Assembly: GCA_031257015.1 (NCBI GenBank)
Contig: JAIRPK010000065.1
Span: 36,787-100,786, forward strand
Length of the DNA stretch: 64,000 bases
Reading direction: 5' to 3'
Source: Tannerellaceae bacterium
GTDB taxonomy: Bacteria > Bacteroidota > Bacteroidia > Bacteroidales > Tannerellaceae
Shown: one piece after another, positions 54,371 to 62,902 of the stretch
Layout: each line of letters opens with the position of its first letter
Numbering within the stretch: the first letter of the stretch is position 1
Translations under genes and position numbers: made by a program
The notes under the pieces: model-generated
What the model was told of the DNA's origin: nothing
The model's database searches: none
Seen by the model: the letters and a program-made list of their open reading frames with translations, nothing else

Positions 54371-54808
54371 AGTATGCGATAAGTTTTTATATAGATTAAT
54401 ACAGTAGCGACACTGCAATTGGTCTTCGCGCACGATTGCACGAATAACAAATTTTTGGAAATGCCGGCACTGGTGTGTCTCTCTAAGAGAAAAGATTTAT
54501 TCGCTAAACATTTATTGTTAAAAATATTCGCGAGTGTGCTGCATCTAAATGTGTCATTGAACATGGCTTTCATGCTAATTCTAGATTTATATATTTATGA
54601 AGACAAAGAAATGGGAAATAATCCACAAGCGCAATTCCAAAATCGATATTCGTATGCACAAAGTCGACGAGTACTACTACTAGATTGAGATTTTTCTTTT
54701 ACAGTCTTCTTCGCATATTGTAGATGATGAATTTTTGGAATAGCAATATCCTGATTGTTTTGTGGCGTTTTTTGACTTTCATTACATGTTTAAAGCGACA
54801 ATTATATT

Positions 54809-55099
54809 GGAAAACATATTCAACGAACCGTTGCAATGTTACAAGAGCTTGAAAAACGTGTCCGACGAGCTTTTGTAATGTTACAAAGGCCTGAAAAACA
54901 TGTCCGACAAACTTTTGTAATGTTACAAGAGCTTGAAAAACGTGTCCGACAAACTTTTGTAATGTTACAAGAGTTTGAAAAACATGTCCGACGAACATTT
55001 GTAATGTTACAAAGGCCTGAAAAACATGTCCGGCAAACTTTTGTAATGTTGCAAAAGTTCGAGGGACATGTTCAGCAAACTTTTGTAACATTACAATGA
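54809..55099. repeat. 42-bp palindromic repeat array, family D, 6.5 units
   Basis: Six exact 42-bp units (54836-55087) with a partial unit before (54809) and after. At each junction is TTTGTAATGTTACAAA, a perfect 7-2-7 palindrome in the best copies; the last copy changes the centre to CA (TTGTAACATTACAA) while keeping the arms. A second short palindrome, ACATGT, lies mid-unit in about half the copies. Frames are open on both strands (87 codons plus, 130 minus) because 42 is a multiple of three. It lies between the divergent susC and FAD-oxidoreductase genes. 54,371-54,808 holds no supported gene. Confidence 0.92.
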
Positions 55100-55220
55100 A
55101 CAGAAAACACGTCTGTCTGAGTTTTGAATCCTTACATCAGGTTGAAAAAGTATATTGGAAAGGTAAAGTTGAAAAGATGCGGGCATTTGCGTTTGGGCGG
55201 GCAATAATAAAATTTCCAAT

Positions 55221-55228
55221 TATCTTTG
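55221..55228 (+). promoter_or_regulatory. Probable -7 element for the FAD oxidoreductase gene
   Basis: TATCTTTG is an exact match to TAnnTTTG. A TTTG lies 25 bp upstream (55192-55195), longer than the normal spacing. The transcript would begin just before the small ORF at 55251. Confidence 0.5.
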
Positions 55229-55250
55229 CAGTCAATTAACATCTGATAAA

Positions 55251-55367
55251 ATGAACAGTTTATTTACTGATTTACATTATAAAGAAAAACTAAACTTCTT
55301 TAACAATTTCCCGGCAGAATGTTTTTCCTCTCACGATGCCGTTCTTTTGCTTGTTGCAGTAATTTGA
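55251..55367 (+). CDS. Possible 38-residue small ORF in the leader
   Basis: ATG 23 bp after a TATCTTTG site; it reads MNSLFTDLHYKEKLNFFNNF, continues through PAECFSSHDAVLLLVAVI, and ends at TGA 43 bp before the FAD-oxidoreductase start. The C-terminus is hydrophobic. I recognise no family and cannot tell a real small protein or leader peptide from a chance ORF. Confidence 0.3.
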   Translation: MNSLFTDLHYKEKLNFFNNFPAECFSSHDAVLLLVAVI

Positions 55368-55410
55368 GAACCCAACGAAACATAACAGAAAGTAATAACA
55401 CCTATCACAA

Positions 55411-56838
55411 ATGAAGAGAATAGCAATCATTGGCGCAGGCCCGGCAGGATTGGCCGCAGCTTATCAGTTATCGAAGAATGTCGACAATGAAGTCCATGTA
55501 TTTGAATCAACGAACGCTCCGGGCGGCATGTGCAAAAGTATTCGTCTATGGGACACTACGGTGGACATCGGGCCTCACCGATTCTTTTCTTATGACACGC
55601 GGGTTAACAACCTTTGGCTCGAAGTTGTCGGAAAGGACTACAAGATGGTCAATCGCCTGACGCGCATCTTTTATCGTAATCGTTTTTTCTTTTATCCGAT
55701 TCAGGCTTTTGATGCTCTTCGCAAAGTTGGCCTGCTTACTGCCGCGCAATGTCTTTTCAGCTATTTGAAGCAGAAAATATCGCCGGTTGAGCAGGACGGT
55801 TCGTTTGAGACATGGGTGACAAGTCGTTTTGGAACCAAGCTCTACGAGATGTTTTTTAAAACGTACAGCGAGAAGCTTTGGGGCGTTAAGTGCACTGAAC
55901 TGGACAGCGACTTTGCGGCTCAACGCATTAAAAAACTCTCCTTGTCTGAAGTTGTGCTTGGTGCGCTTAAAGTAAAGAAGAACGAGCATAAGACGCTGGT
56001 CGATAAATTCGCTTATCCGCTTGAAGGTACAGGTATGGTTTATCGTCGCATGGCTGATTTTGTGGAGTCTCGCAGTGGAAAGCTTTATTATGATGCGCCG
56101 GTTCGTAAAGTTGTAGTTGAAAAAGGGAAAGTGACAGGTCTTGTTCTTGAAAAAAACGATGAGGTTATTCACTTTGACGAGGTTATTTCCACGATGCCTT
56201 TTACTGATTTACTGTCGCGTATGAGCGACTTGCCGGAAAATATTCGGCAATTGCTTAAGACTCTTGTATATCGGAATACGGTTATGGTTTATCTTAAAGT
56301 CGAAAACAGCAATTTGTTCGAGGACAACTGGCTTTATGTTCATTCCTCTGACTTGCAAATGGGGCGCGTGACGAATTTCCGAAACTGGATACCAGAACTC
56401 TACGGCGATCGGACGCATACGATTCTTGCTCTGGAATACTGGTGTTACGACGAAGATGAGTTCTGGAGCCTTACTGACGAGGAATACATCCGCCTGGCCG
56501 AAAAGGAAATACGCAAAGCTGAACTTGTTGGAAACAGTCCTATTACTGCCGGATATGTTTACAAGATTCACCGTTCCTATCCGACGTATCACCGTGGATA
56601 CAAGGACAATCTGAAGCCTTTGGAAGATTATGTTGACGGCATTTGCGGTTTGCAGTGCATCGGGCGTTACGGAGCATTCAAATATAATAATCAGGATCAT
56701 TCGCTGCTGATGGGAATGTTGGCCGCCGAGAATATTAACAATAAGGCTGGGCATAACCTTTGGGATGTTAATACGGATTATGATTCATATCAGGAGAGTT
56801 CGCTGATTACTGAAACCGGATTGGAACGGAAACCATAG
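55411..56838 (+). CDS. FAD-dependent amine-oxidase-like oxidoreductase
   Basis: A 475-residue flavoprotein. The dinucleotide-binding motif IAIIGAGPAGLAAAYQLSKN is at residues 4-23, followed by the GG-motif VFESTNAPGGMCKSI and DIGPHRFFSYDTRVNNLW, a block typical of UDP-galactopyranose-mutase-like and protoporphyrinogen-oxidase-like flavoproteins. The C-terminal FAD contact is CIGRYGAFKYNNQDHSLLMG. Related genes in Bacteroidota often sit among polysaccharide-synthesis genes, but none are adjacent here, so the substrate is unknown. The FFKTYSEKLWGVKCTELDSD segment is characteristic of the family. A terminator follows. Confidence 0.8.
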   Translation: MKRIAIIGAGPAGLAAAYQLSKNVDNEVHVFESTNAPGGMCKSIRLWDTTVDIGPHRFFSYDTRVNNLWLEVVGKDYKMVNRLTRIFYRNRFFFYPIQAFDALRKVGLLTAAQCLFSYLKQKISPVEQDGSFETWVTSRFGTKLYEMFFKTYSEKLWGVKCTELDSDFAAQRIKKLSLSEVVLGALKVKKNEHKTLVDKFAYPLEGTGMVYRRMADFVESRSGKLYYDAPVRKVVVEKGKVTGLVLEKNDEVIHFDEVISTMPFTDLLSRMSDLPENIRQLLKTLVYRNTVMVYLKVENSNLFEDNWLYVHSSDLQMGRVTNFRNWIPELYGDRTHTILALEYWCYDEDEFWSLTDEEYIRLAEKEIRKAELVGNSPITAGYVYKIHRSYPTYHRGYKDNLKPLEDYVDGICGLQCIGRYGAFKYNNQDHSLLMGMLAAENINNKAGHNLWDVNTDYDSYQESSLITETGLERKP

Positions 56839-56862
56839 GCATTAGTTATTTTAGTTTCAAAT

Positions 56863-56902
56863 AAAAAAAAGAGCGTGTACATGTTACTCGCTCTTTTTTT
56901 TG
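56863..56902 (+). terminator. Terminator after the FAD oxidoreductase gene
   Basis: The arms AAAAGAGCG and CGCTCTTTT enclose TGTACATGTTACT. They are flanked by A and T runs on both sides, so it could work in both directions. It lies 25 bp after the stop. Confidence 0.85.
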
Positions 56903-57007
56903 GTAAAATAATAAAGGGAACTGTTCTGCGTATCGCTGAATTGTTCACAGGCGCAAAGAGGCAAACGGGATTGGCTGGCCGGTTGCGATTGGAACTAAAT
57001 TCTTACT

Positions 57008-57015
57008 TATCTTTG
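57008..57015 (+). promoter_or_regulatory. -7 element directly in front of the start codon at 57020
   Basis: TATCTTTG lies only 4 bp before the ATG. TTG at 56983-56985 is 22 bp upstream as a possible -33. If used, transcription would begin at or within the first codon, giving a leaderless mRNA. Confidence 0.5.
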
Positions 57016-57019
57016 CGGC

Positions 57020-57787
57020 ATGTTAAATATACCGACGCAAAAAGCGTTTGCAAAAGGGTTGCAGACATGCCGGAGAATTCTTCGGCGCTATGGTTACGGT
57101 ATCCACTCGCCGTTTGTTTATTATTTGATCACGAAGGTTATTACCGAGCGTGCGCGATTTTATTGTTTTGACGAGATAGAAGCGTTGCGCAGACGGTTGC
57201 TTGCGGATTCGACAAGGATTGTGGGCGATGGGAGACGGACTTGTACGGTTGGGCATATTGTTGCTCGCGAGGCGATTAGACCAAAAGTGGGAGCGTTGCT
57301 GTTTAGATTGACGAACTTTCTGAAGCCTGAAAATATTTTGCAGATTGGGCCGACGACGGGACTTTCGACGCTTTATCTTAGTTCATACAGGTTAGGGCTG
57401 CGGTGTGTGGCTGTTGAGCGGGAGACTGAATTTGCATCCCTTGCACGGAGCGTTCATCGGCAGGCGCGGGTGGAGATAGAGCATTATACTGGCGATTATC
57501 GTGATCTTCTACCTGAGATTTTGGCAGGGATTCGCAGACTTGATTTTGTTTATTTGAATGTTTGGCGAGAGCCTTTGTGTCAGTGGATATTTGATGCTTG
57601 TCTGGCTTGCAAGCATAGTAATACGGTTGTTGTTGTTGAGGGGATTAGTCGGAATAATCGGATGAGGGCGATGTGGAAGTATGTCCGGACGCATCCGGAG
57701 GCGACGGTGACGTTTGACTTGCGCTCGACAGGGATTGTGTTTTTTAATCCGAAGCTTCACAGGCATGATTATAAGATTTATTTTTAA
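57020..57787 (+). CDS. SAM-dependent methyltransferase-like protein
   Basis: A 255-residue cytosolic protein. The N-terminus contains RRYGYGIHSPFVYYLITKVI, typical of a Bacteroidota methyltransferase-like family that begins with a YGVHSPF motif. The middle shows a Rossmann-type SAM-binding pattern: NILQIGPTTGLSTLYLSS (motif I), CVAVERETEFASLA (acidic end of strand 2) and LDFVYLNVWREPLCQWIF. It resembles class I O-methyltransferases, but the residue after strand 4 is Asn instead of the usual Asp, so activity is uncertain. The adenosyltransferase gene begins 25 bp later, probably in the same transcript. Confidence 0.7.
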   Translation: MLNIPTQKAFAKGLQTCRRILRRYGYGIHSPFVYYLITKVITERARFYCFDEIEALRRRLLADSTRIVGDGRRTCTVGHIVAREAIRPKVGALLFRLTNFLKPENILQIGPTTGLSTLYLSSYRLGLRCVAVERETEFASLARSVHRQARVEIEHYTGDYRDLLPEILAGIRRLDFVYLNVWREPLCQWIFDACLACKHSNTVVVVEGISRNNRMRAMWKYVRTHPEATVTFDLRSTGIVFFNPKLHRHDYKIYF

Positions 57788-57812
57788 ATGTGATACTCAA
57801 TAATATATAGTG

Positions 57813-58409
57813 ATGAAAAAAAGTACTGAAGGTGTGAATGTGGGCGAATGTCGTGATTCATTGGTAAAGAAAAGCGGGATTTATACCAAGACTGGTGATG
57901 CGGGGAAGACGGCGCTTGTTGGTGGTCGGCGGGTGTCGAAATGTGATGTTCGTGTGGAGGCGTATGGAGCGACGGACGAGCTGAATGCTTTTATCGGATT
58001 GCTTCTTGCGGAGGGGCTTACGGAGGATGAGCGTGCGTTTTTGCTTTTTGTTCAGAATCGGTTGTTTAGTCTTGGCGCGTATTTGGCGACAGATCCTGAT
58101 GGGACGTACCGTTCGCCGGGGCTTACGCAGGAGGATGTGCGGCGGATTGAGGGTGAGATTGATTATGTAGATCATGTTTTGCCGCCTATTCGGTGCTTTT
58201 TGCTTCCTGGCGGATGTCGCACGGCAGCTCTTGCGCAGGTTTGTCGCACTGTTTGCCGACGGGCGGAGCGTGAGATTTATCGGTTGCATGAGGAGGCAGA
58301 GGTTGAGGGAAATGTTTTGGCGTTTGTCAATCGTCTGTCTGATTATTTTTTTGTCTTGTCGCGGAAAGAATGTCAGCGGAATGGGGCAGAGGAAATAAAA
58401 TGGGAGTAA
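57813..58409 (+). CDS. Cob(I)yrinic acid a,c-diamide adenosyltransferase, PduO type
   Basis: Transfers the adenosyl group of ATP to cob(I)alamin, giving coenzyme B12 for enzymes such as methylmalonyl-CoA mutase in the succinate-propionate pathway. It has 198 residues, a helical bundle. The ATP-binding N-terminus IYTKTGDAGKTALVGGRRVSK is at about residues 24-44, followed by VEAYGATDELNAFIGLL, FLLPGGCRTAALAQVCRTVCRRAERE (with the RRAER signature) and LAFVNRLSDYFFVLSRK. All are family landmarks. A GTG one codon before the ATG is possible but unnecessary. The functional link to the nearby genes is not obvious. Confidence 0.93.
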   Translation: MKKSTEGVNVGECRDSLVKKSGIYTKTGDAGKTALVGGRRVSKCDVRVEAYGATDELNAFIGLLLAEGLTEDERAFLLFVQNRLFSLGAYLATDPDGTYRSPGLTQEDVRRIEGEIDYVDHVLPPIRCFLLPGGCRTAALAQVCRTVCRRAEREIYRLHEEAEVEGNVLAFVNRLSDYFFVLSRKECQRNGAEEIKWE

Positions 58410-58412
58410 ATA

Positions 58413-58442
58413 TTTGAGATTAAACGCAAAATATTATTTTTG
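58413..58442 (+). promoter_or_regulatory. Promoter of the DUF2795 gene
   Basis: TTTG (58413-58416), 18 bp, then TATTTTTG (58435-58442), a close match to the Bacteroidota consensus. The predicted start lies about 50 nt before the ATG at 58502. Confidence 0.7.
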
Positions 58443-58501
58443 CGAGAAATTTAATTATTTGAGAAATCGAATACAATGTACACAATTAAAACTCAACGAT
58501 T

Positions 58502-58723
58502 ATGTATTGGACATTAGAATTAGCATCGAAATTGGAAGACGCTCCCTGGCCGGCAACGAAAGAAGAGCTTGTTGATTATGCACAACGTTCGGGTGCTCCT
58601 TTGGAAGTTATTGAAAACCTGAACGAAATGGAGGACGAAGGAGAAATTTACGAATGTATAGAAGACATTTGGCCTGATTATCCAAGCAAAGAGGATTTTT
58701 TCTTTAACGAAGAGGAGTATTGA
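58502..58723 (+). CDS. DUF2795 domain-containing small protein
   Basis: A 73-residue acidic cytosolic protein. The segment ELASKLEDAPWPATKEELVDYAQRSGAP and the following helix (LEVIENLNEMEDEGEIYECI) match DUF2795, a small helical domain widespread in bacteria without known function. It ends in the acidic tail WPDYPSKEDFFFNEEEY. It converges with mnmA, whose stop lies 3 bp beyond, with no space for a separate terminator. Confidence 0.85.
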   Translation: MYWTLELASKLEDAPWPATKEELVDYAQRSGAPLEVIENLNEMEDEGEIYECIEDIWPDYPSKEDFFFNEEEY

Positions 58724-58726
58724 GCC

Positions 58727-59794
58727 TCATTCAATAATCATGCTGCTGCCTAAGCATAGGCGATGTTCCTTATCATAGATGATGCCGTATTGGCCGGGGG
58801 CAATTCCCTGAATTTTTGCGGTTGATTCAATCCGATAGACGTCGCCTATGCGCTTTAATAGCCCCGGAGTAAATTCGGGCGTGTGCCTAATCTTAAATGT
58901 TATTTCTTGAACGCCTTCAAATTCGCCCCAAATATCTTCGGTTATGAAATGGAATCCTTCGAGGTTAATGATGCGGCCGTATTGCGTCTGAGGGTCGTAG
59001 CCGTTTGATACATATATTATATTATTCTCAATATCTTTTTTGATGACGAACCATGGGCCTCCGCTTAATCCGAGGCCTTTACGTTGGCCGATGGTATGAA
59101 ACCAGTAGCCTTTATGACGGCCAATTTCCCTGCCTGTTTCAAGTTCGATGATTGCTCCATCGCGACGGCCGAGGTGCCGCTCGATGAAATCGTTGTAGTT
59201 TATTTTTCCGAGGAAGCAGATGCCTTGGCTGTCTTTACGCTGGGCGCTGGGGAGTTTCTCTGTGGATGCGATGTTGCGAACTTCGCTTTTAAGTAAATGT
59301 CCAATGGGGAACAGTAGTTTTTGTACTTGCAGGTTGTTGATTTGGGCAAGGAAGTCGGTTTGATCTTTAAGCGCATCGCGGGCGGTGGAAAGCCATACTT
59401 TGCCGCCAATTTCAGTGGTGCGTGCGTAATGGCCTGTGGCTATGCGGTCGAAGTCTTTGCCCCAGCGTTCTTCAAAACATCCAAACTTGATGTAACGGTT
59501 GCACATGATGTCGGGATTGGGAGTGAAGCCTCGTTTGACGGAGTTGATGGTATAGCTGACGACCATGTCCCAATATTCTTCGTGAAGAGAGACTATTTCA
59601 AAGCGGCAGCCATATTTTCGGGCAATATAGGAGGTTATTTCAATATCTTCCTCGGATGGACAGTCGATGTAGCCGTTTTTGTCCTCCATTCCGATTTTGA
59701 TGTAGAAGATGACGGGCGTGTGGCCTGCTTCTTTTAGCAGGTGAACCATTACGGAGCTGTCAACGCCGCCGGATACTAATGCAGCGATTTCCAT
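58727..59794 (-). CDS. mnmA: tRNA-specific 2-thiouridylase MnmA
   Basis: Thiolates uridine 34 of tRNAs for Lys, Glu and Gln. It has 355 residues. The PP-loop [21 protein letters not shown] is at residues 4-24. The two catalytic cysteines are in [15 protein letters not shown] (about residue 98) and [12 protein letters not shown] (about residue 196), with [20 protein letters not shown] and [22 protein letters not shown] between and after. The C-terminal beta-barrel domain is complete. Its start overlaps the acyltransferase gene by 19 bp, making it the last gene of a five-gene unit. Bacteroidota often carry two mnmA paralogues; whether this is the main copy is unknown. Confidence 0.95.
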   Translation of the reverse strand: MEIAALVSGGVDSSVMVHLLKEAGHTPVIFYIKIGMEDKNGYIDCPSEEDIEITSYIARKYGCRFEIVSLHEEYWDMVVSYTINSVKRGFTPNPDIMCNRYIKFGCFEERWGKDFDRIATGHYARTTEIGGKVWLSTARDALKDQTDFLAQINNLQVQKLLFPIGHLLKSEVRNIASTEKLPSAQRKDSQGICFLGKINYNDFIERHLGRRDGAIIELETGREIGRHKGYWFHTIGQRKGLGLSGGPWFVIKKDIENNIIYVSNGYDPQTQYGRIINLEGFHFITEDIWGEFEGVQEITFKIRHTPEFTPGLLKRIGDVYRIESTAKIQGIAPGQYGIIYDKEHRLCLGSSMIIE

Positions 59795-60615
59795 TTTTTT
59801 GCAGCGTATGTGTGGGTGTATAGAAATTCAGCGAGGCGGTTGTCGTCGGGTATTGTTTGTATTTCCTCTGGCATGATGGGTTTGCCTAGATAGACATTCG
59901 CTTTCCGGCCTTGCTTGTTGAATGCTTCAGCAGGGATTCGCAGGGTGCGTATTCGCCAACTTATCTTTCCAAGGAAGTAGAAGAAGCGGGAGTTCCGCAG
60001 ATCAAAATAGACTGGATAGACAGGGACGCTTGCTTTACGGATAAGGCGTATGATGTTGTGCGTCCAGGGGAGATCGCGGATTTCTCCGTTTTTGGAGCAG
60101 AATGATATTGCACCTGATGGGAAGAATCCCATAGGGCTGCCTTCATGAAGATGTGCAAGGGACATTCGGATGCCGTTGACGTTGCGAACATTGGGGCCTT
60201 GGTTTCCGGAATTGGGCTTGACGGAGATGAAGTTGTCTTTCATGGCGCCGATGTTGGTTAATATGCCGTTAGCCATTACGCGGAAGTCCGGGCGACGGGA
60301 TGCGAATATGTCGATAAGGATGACGCCGTCCAGCGAACCTATCGGGTGGTTTGAGACGGTAATGAAAGCACCTGGGGGAAGTGTATCAAGGACTTTTGCG
60401 TTGTGTACCTCGTAGGAAAGGTTGATTAAAGGGTCTTTCAGTAAGGCGGTTGTAAATTCGGCTCCTCGGAGGTGGCTGTTGCGTGCATGTACGGTGTTTA
60501 CCTTTTCTATGCCGAGCCATTTTATAAGTTTATTTCCTGTGTAAATGCCTGCCTTGCTTTTGAAGAACGGAGAAACGGCTTGCAGGTAGGCTATATCCAA
60601 AACATTCTTTCTCAT
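59776..60615 (-). CDS. Lysophospholipid acyltransferase family protein (PlsC/OlsA-like)
   Basis: A 279-residue acyltransferase acting at the inner membrane. The family block I appears as [20 protein letters not shown] (the NHPxGxxDG form seen in OlsA-like and hemolysin-like acyltransferases). Block III is [15 protein letters not shown], and [17 protein letters not shown] with [15 protein letters not shown] corresponds to the later blocks. No strong membrane helix is seen. Its gene sits 9 bp after the CDP-alcohol transferase gene, so it probably acylates a product or precursor of that pathway (inference). Confidence 0.85.
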   Translation of the reverse strand: MRKNVLDIAYLQAVSPFFKSKAGIYTGNKLIKWLGIEKVNTVHARNSHLRGAEFTTALLKDPLINLSYEVHNAKVLDTLPPGAFITVSNHPIGSLDGVILIDIFASRRPDFRVMANGILTNIGAMKDNFISVKPNSGNQGPNVRNVNGIRMSLAHLHEGSPMGFFPSGAISFCSKNGEIRDLPWTHNIIRLIRKASVPVYPVYFDLRNSRFFYFLGKISWRIRTLRIPAEAFNKQGRKANVYLGKPIMPEEIQTIPDDNRLAEFLYTHTYAAKKWKSLH

Positions 60616-60624
60616 GCGACAAAT

Positions 60625-61506
60625 TTAGGAAAATTTCGCGCACATTCTTTCGTGTTTGTGTATGGATACGGTTAGAACGAGGTTTAAGGCAAAGGTTTCG
60701 TAAAGGAGGTAAAGCCATGTTTCTTCAGTAAACAGGATGATGAAGAGGACGATGCTGCGACCGTTAAATGTCATCAATTCTATTAGCTTCATTTTCTTTC
60801 GGCTTTGCTGCCTGAAGTTTGTGCGTATATCCTCCGGGAAGTCGTCACCGTATTTTTCGTGCAGGCTGTGGAGCATGGCTTGCAGTTTGGGAGTGGCCAT
60901 TTCCTGCAAAAGAGTGTATTTGTGGTAGCAGAGGTAGAATATTTTTCGGAAGCCGGGCTTTTGCTCCTTATGACGGCGTACCTGTTCTGCGCTTTGGAAG
61001 TCAGAGCCTTTTTCTTTGCTGATAAAGTAAAGGTGGAGAGTCTTGTAATAATCGGTGATATTGGCTTGAACCAGGTGGGAAAGACCGGAAATTAATGCAG
61101 GGGCAAAGAACCAATAGGTGCCGAACTCCCATGACAGTCTTAGCGCTAATCCTGTATAGATGGAGAGAAACCAAATGTCGCCGGCTAAGCCGTCGAGGAT
61201 GCGCCCAAGGATTGTTTTCTTGCCGGTCAGGCGGGCCAATTGTCCGTCAACGCAGTCGAGTATGTTGGCTATAATCAGAACCAGGATGCCATATATATTA
61301 TGTGTAATATCGGGGAAGTGGAAGAAGTAGCCGGCGGATGCGCCTATTACGATGGATATGATCGTTACTGTGTTAGGGGAAATTCCAAGAGGTAACAGCA
61401 TCTTTGTTACTGCATAACCAAGCGGGCGATAGAACGCACGGTCTATTATGTTTTCTGTTTCAATGGACTTCAATGAAGCCGCATACGTTTTGTTATCTTC
61501 TTTCAT
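60625..61506 (-). CDS. CDP-alcohol phosphatidyltransferase family membrane enzyme
   Basis: Joins a CDP-activated alcohol or lipid to a hydroxyl-bearing partner in the membrane. The start MKEDNKTYAASL (61506) leaves 7 bp after the SDR stop; an ATG at 61542 would overlap it by 29 bp. That gives 293 residues. The signature DG-x2-AR-x8-G-x3-D-x3-D is intact: NILDCVDGQLARLTGKK followed by ILGRILDGLAGDIW. Several membrane helices are present (MLLPLGISPNTVTIISIVIG, IYGILVLIIANIL, YWFFAPALISGL, FILF-type segment near the C-terminus). Residues 180-240 are a cytoplasmic basic insertion not found in PssA or PgsA. The alcohol is unknown. Confidence 0.88.
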   Translation of the reverse strand: MKEDNKTYAASLKSIETENIIDRAFYRPLGYAVTKMLLPLGISPNTVTIISIVIGASAGYFFHFPDITHNIYGILVLIIANILDCVDGQLARLTGKKTILGRILDGLAGDIWFLSIYTGLALRLSWEFGTYWFFAPALISGLSHLVQANITDYYKTLHLYFISKEKGSDFQSAEQVRRHKEQKPGFRKIFYLCYHKYTLLQEMATPKLQAMLHSLHEKYGDDFPEDIRTNFRQQSRKKMKLIELMTFNGRSIVLFIILFTEETWLYLLYETFALNLVLTVSIHKHERMCAKFS

Positions 61507-61513
61507 TACTTGT

Positions 61514-62242
61514 TTATTTATAGGAGTAGCCGCCATCGACAACTATTATTTCTCCGTTAAGGTATTGATTCTCCAACGATAGCTTATATACTTCGGCTAC
61601 TTCTTCGGGAAGGCAGAAGCGGCCAAGGGCGATCTTGGATTCTATGTTACTTCTGATTTCTGCCGGCTTGGTCTTCTGCCAGTCTGTGTCCACGAAGCCG
61701 GGGGCTATGGCGTTCACTCGTATTTTACGGGGCGAAAGTGTCTTTACGAGGTTTTTTACAAGAGCATGGACGGCGCTTTTGCTTACTCCGTAGGAAAGGG
61801 ATACGGCGTGAGGATATATGCCCATTGCAGAGCCGGTGAATACAATCGAACCTCCCTCACTGATGCTTTTCATCAGACGTTGGAGAAGGAAAACAGGGAA
61901 ATGGACATTGGCAAAGAAGATGCGCTCCCAGTCTGCCGGCTTTATCTCTTCCAGCGAATCACGGCAGGTAAGCCCGGCGTTGAAGATGATGCCGTCGAGC
62001 CTGGTGCCCTCTAATGCTGAATGTATCGTGTCGATGCTGCCACTGTCGGATATGTCGGCACGGATAAGTTTAATGTCTGCCAATGGAGATAACGTACCGG
62101 CAGCGGCTAATGCAGCATCTTCGTCGGAAGCCCAGGTTAGCGCAAGGTCGTATCCGGATTGCGCCAAAAGCAAGGCAATGGCGTAGCCGATTCCTTTCGT
62201 TCCCCCGGTTATCAGGACTCTTTTTCGGATGGTGGTTTTCAC
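61514..62242 (-). CDS. SDR family oxidoreductase (FabG-like)
   Basis: A 242-residue NAD(P)-dependent dehydrogenase. The cofactor motif VLITGGTKGIGYAIALLLAQ is at residues 9-28, then IIFNAGLTCRDSL, the catalytic Ser in IVFTGSAMGIY, and Tyr/Lys in LSYGVSKSAVHALVK. VNAIAPGFVDTDW and LNGEIIVVDGGYSYK close the fold. It is FabG-like in sequence, but its place between a cytidylyltransferase gene and a CDP-alcohol transferase gene suggests it makes or modifies the alcohol head group, not fatty acids (inference). Confidence 0.85.
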   Translation of the reverse strand: MKTTIRKRVLITGGTKGIGYAIALLLAQSGYDLALTWASDEDAALAAAGTLSPLADIKLIRADISDSGSIDTIHSALEGTRLDGIIFNAGLTCRDSLEEIKPADWERIFFANVHFPVFLLQRLMKSISEGGSIVFTGSAMGIYPHAVSLSYGVSKSAVHALVKNLVKTLSPRKIRVNAIAPGFVDTDWQKTKPAEIRSNIESKIALGRFCLPEEVAEVYKLSLENQYLNGEIIVVDGGYSYK

Positions 62243-62248
62243 TTTCTT

Positions 62249-62710
62249 TTAATGCTTGTCGGGGGATACGGATGGTTTTTCTTTGCGGCGCAGCAGAAGC
62301 TGCTCTTCGTAAGAATCGTGGATGGTTTTCTTCAGGTTGGAAGTGGAAACCCCCGTGCCATAAGGAAAATAAAAGACTTTTACGCCGAGAGCGTCAAGAT
62401 AGTCGTACTTCCCATACCAGTCGTCGCCAACAACAAAGGCGTCGATGTTCAACTTCTTAACAAGGTCGGTATGGTCAAGCGAATGTTGCGGAATAACTAT
62501 GTCGGGAGTTTTGAGGGCTTCGATGATTTGAAGGCGCTCGTGGAACGTGATGATGGGCTTTGCCTTGTAGCTTGTTACCAGCTCGTCAGTACTGACGCCG
62601 ACGATTAGAATATCGGCCAGACTGCGTGCATAGTTTATCATTCTCAAGTGGTTGTAATGGAACATGTCAAATGTCCCCGAAGTATATACTATTGTTTTGT
62701 CTTTAAACAT
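62249..62710 (-). CDS. Nucleotidyltransferase of the glycerol-phosphate cytidylyltransferase type
   Basis: A 153-residue enzyme expected to form a CDP- or ADP-linked polyol or amino-alcohol. The start MFKDKTIVYTSGTFDMFHYN (62710) is supported by a promoter at 62729-62760. The nucleotide-binding motif is GTFDMFHYNHLRMI (HxxH with Tyr-Asn inside instead of the usual His-x-Gly-His). ADILIVGVSTDELV, FHERLQIIEAL, FVVGDDWYGKYDYL and the C-terminal GVSTSNLKKTI (ISTTxI-like) complete the family pattern. It is the first gene of the unit leading to the CDP-alcohol transferase. Confidence 0.85.
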   Translation of the reverse strand: MFKDKTIVYTSGTFDMFHYNHLRMINYARSLADILIVGVSTDELVTSYKAKPIITFHERLQIIEALKTPDIVIPQHSLDHTDLVKKLNIDAFVVGDDWYGKYDYLDALGVKVFYFPYGTGVSTSNLKKTIHDSYEEQLLLRRKEKPSVSPDKH

Positions 62711-62728
62711 CTTGTTGGATTTTGCTTG

Positions 62729-62760
62729 CAAACATACACAAACTTGGTTCATTCAACAAA
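62729..62760 (-). promoter_or_regulatory. Promoter of the lipid/mnmA operon
   Basis: On the minus strand TTTG (62760-62757), 20 bp, then TATGTTTG (62736-62729): a full match to the Bacteroidota pattern. The predicted start is near 62,722, only about 12 nt before the ATG at 62710. Confidence 0.75.
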
Positions 62761-62902
62761 TGCGCGGTTGATCAAACCGGAACGCAAGCTTGCACAAGCC
62801 TTTTGGCACGCCTGGCGCTGATCTCTATACGCATGGAATGGGGAACTATGTTCATGAAGAACCTTATTGCCGGAGAAAAAGGGTATGGAACAGGCTGTTC
62901 TT

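Noticed and set aside
54419..54688. 89-codon ORF upstream of the 42-bp array
   Set aside because: No promoter, no family resemblance, and it spans the likely regulatory region of the divergent susC.
54699..55091. 130-codon minus-strand frame with 14-residue repeats
   Set aside because: The frame is open only because the 42-bp unit is a multiple of three and has no stop; no promoter or start context, and the opposite strand is open too.
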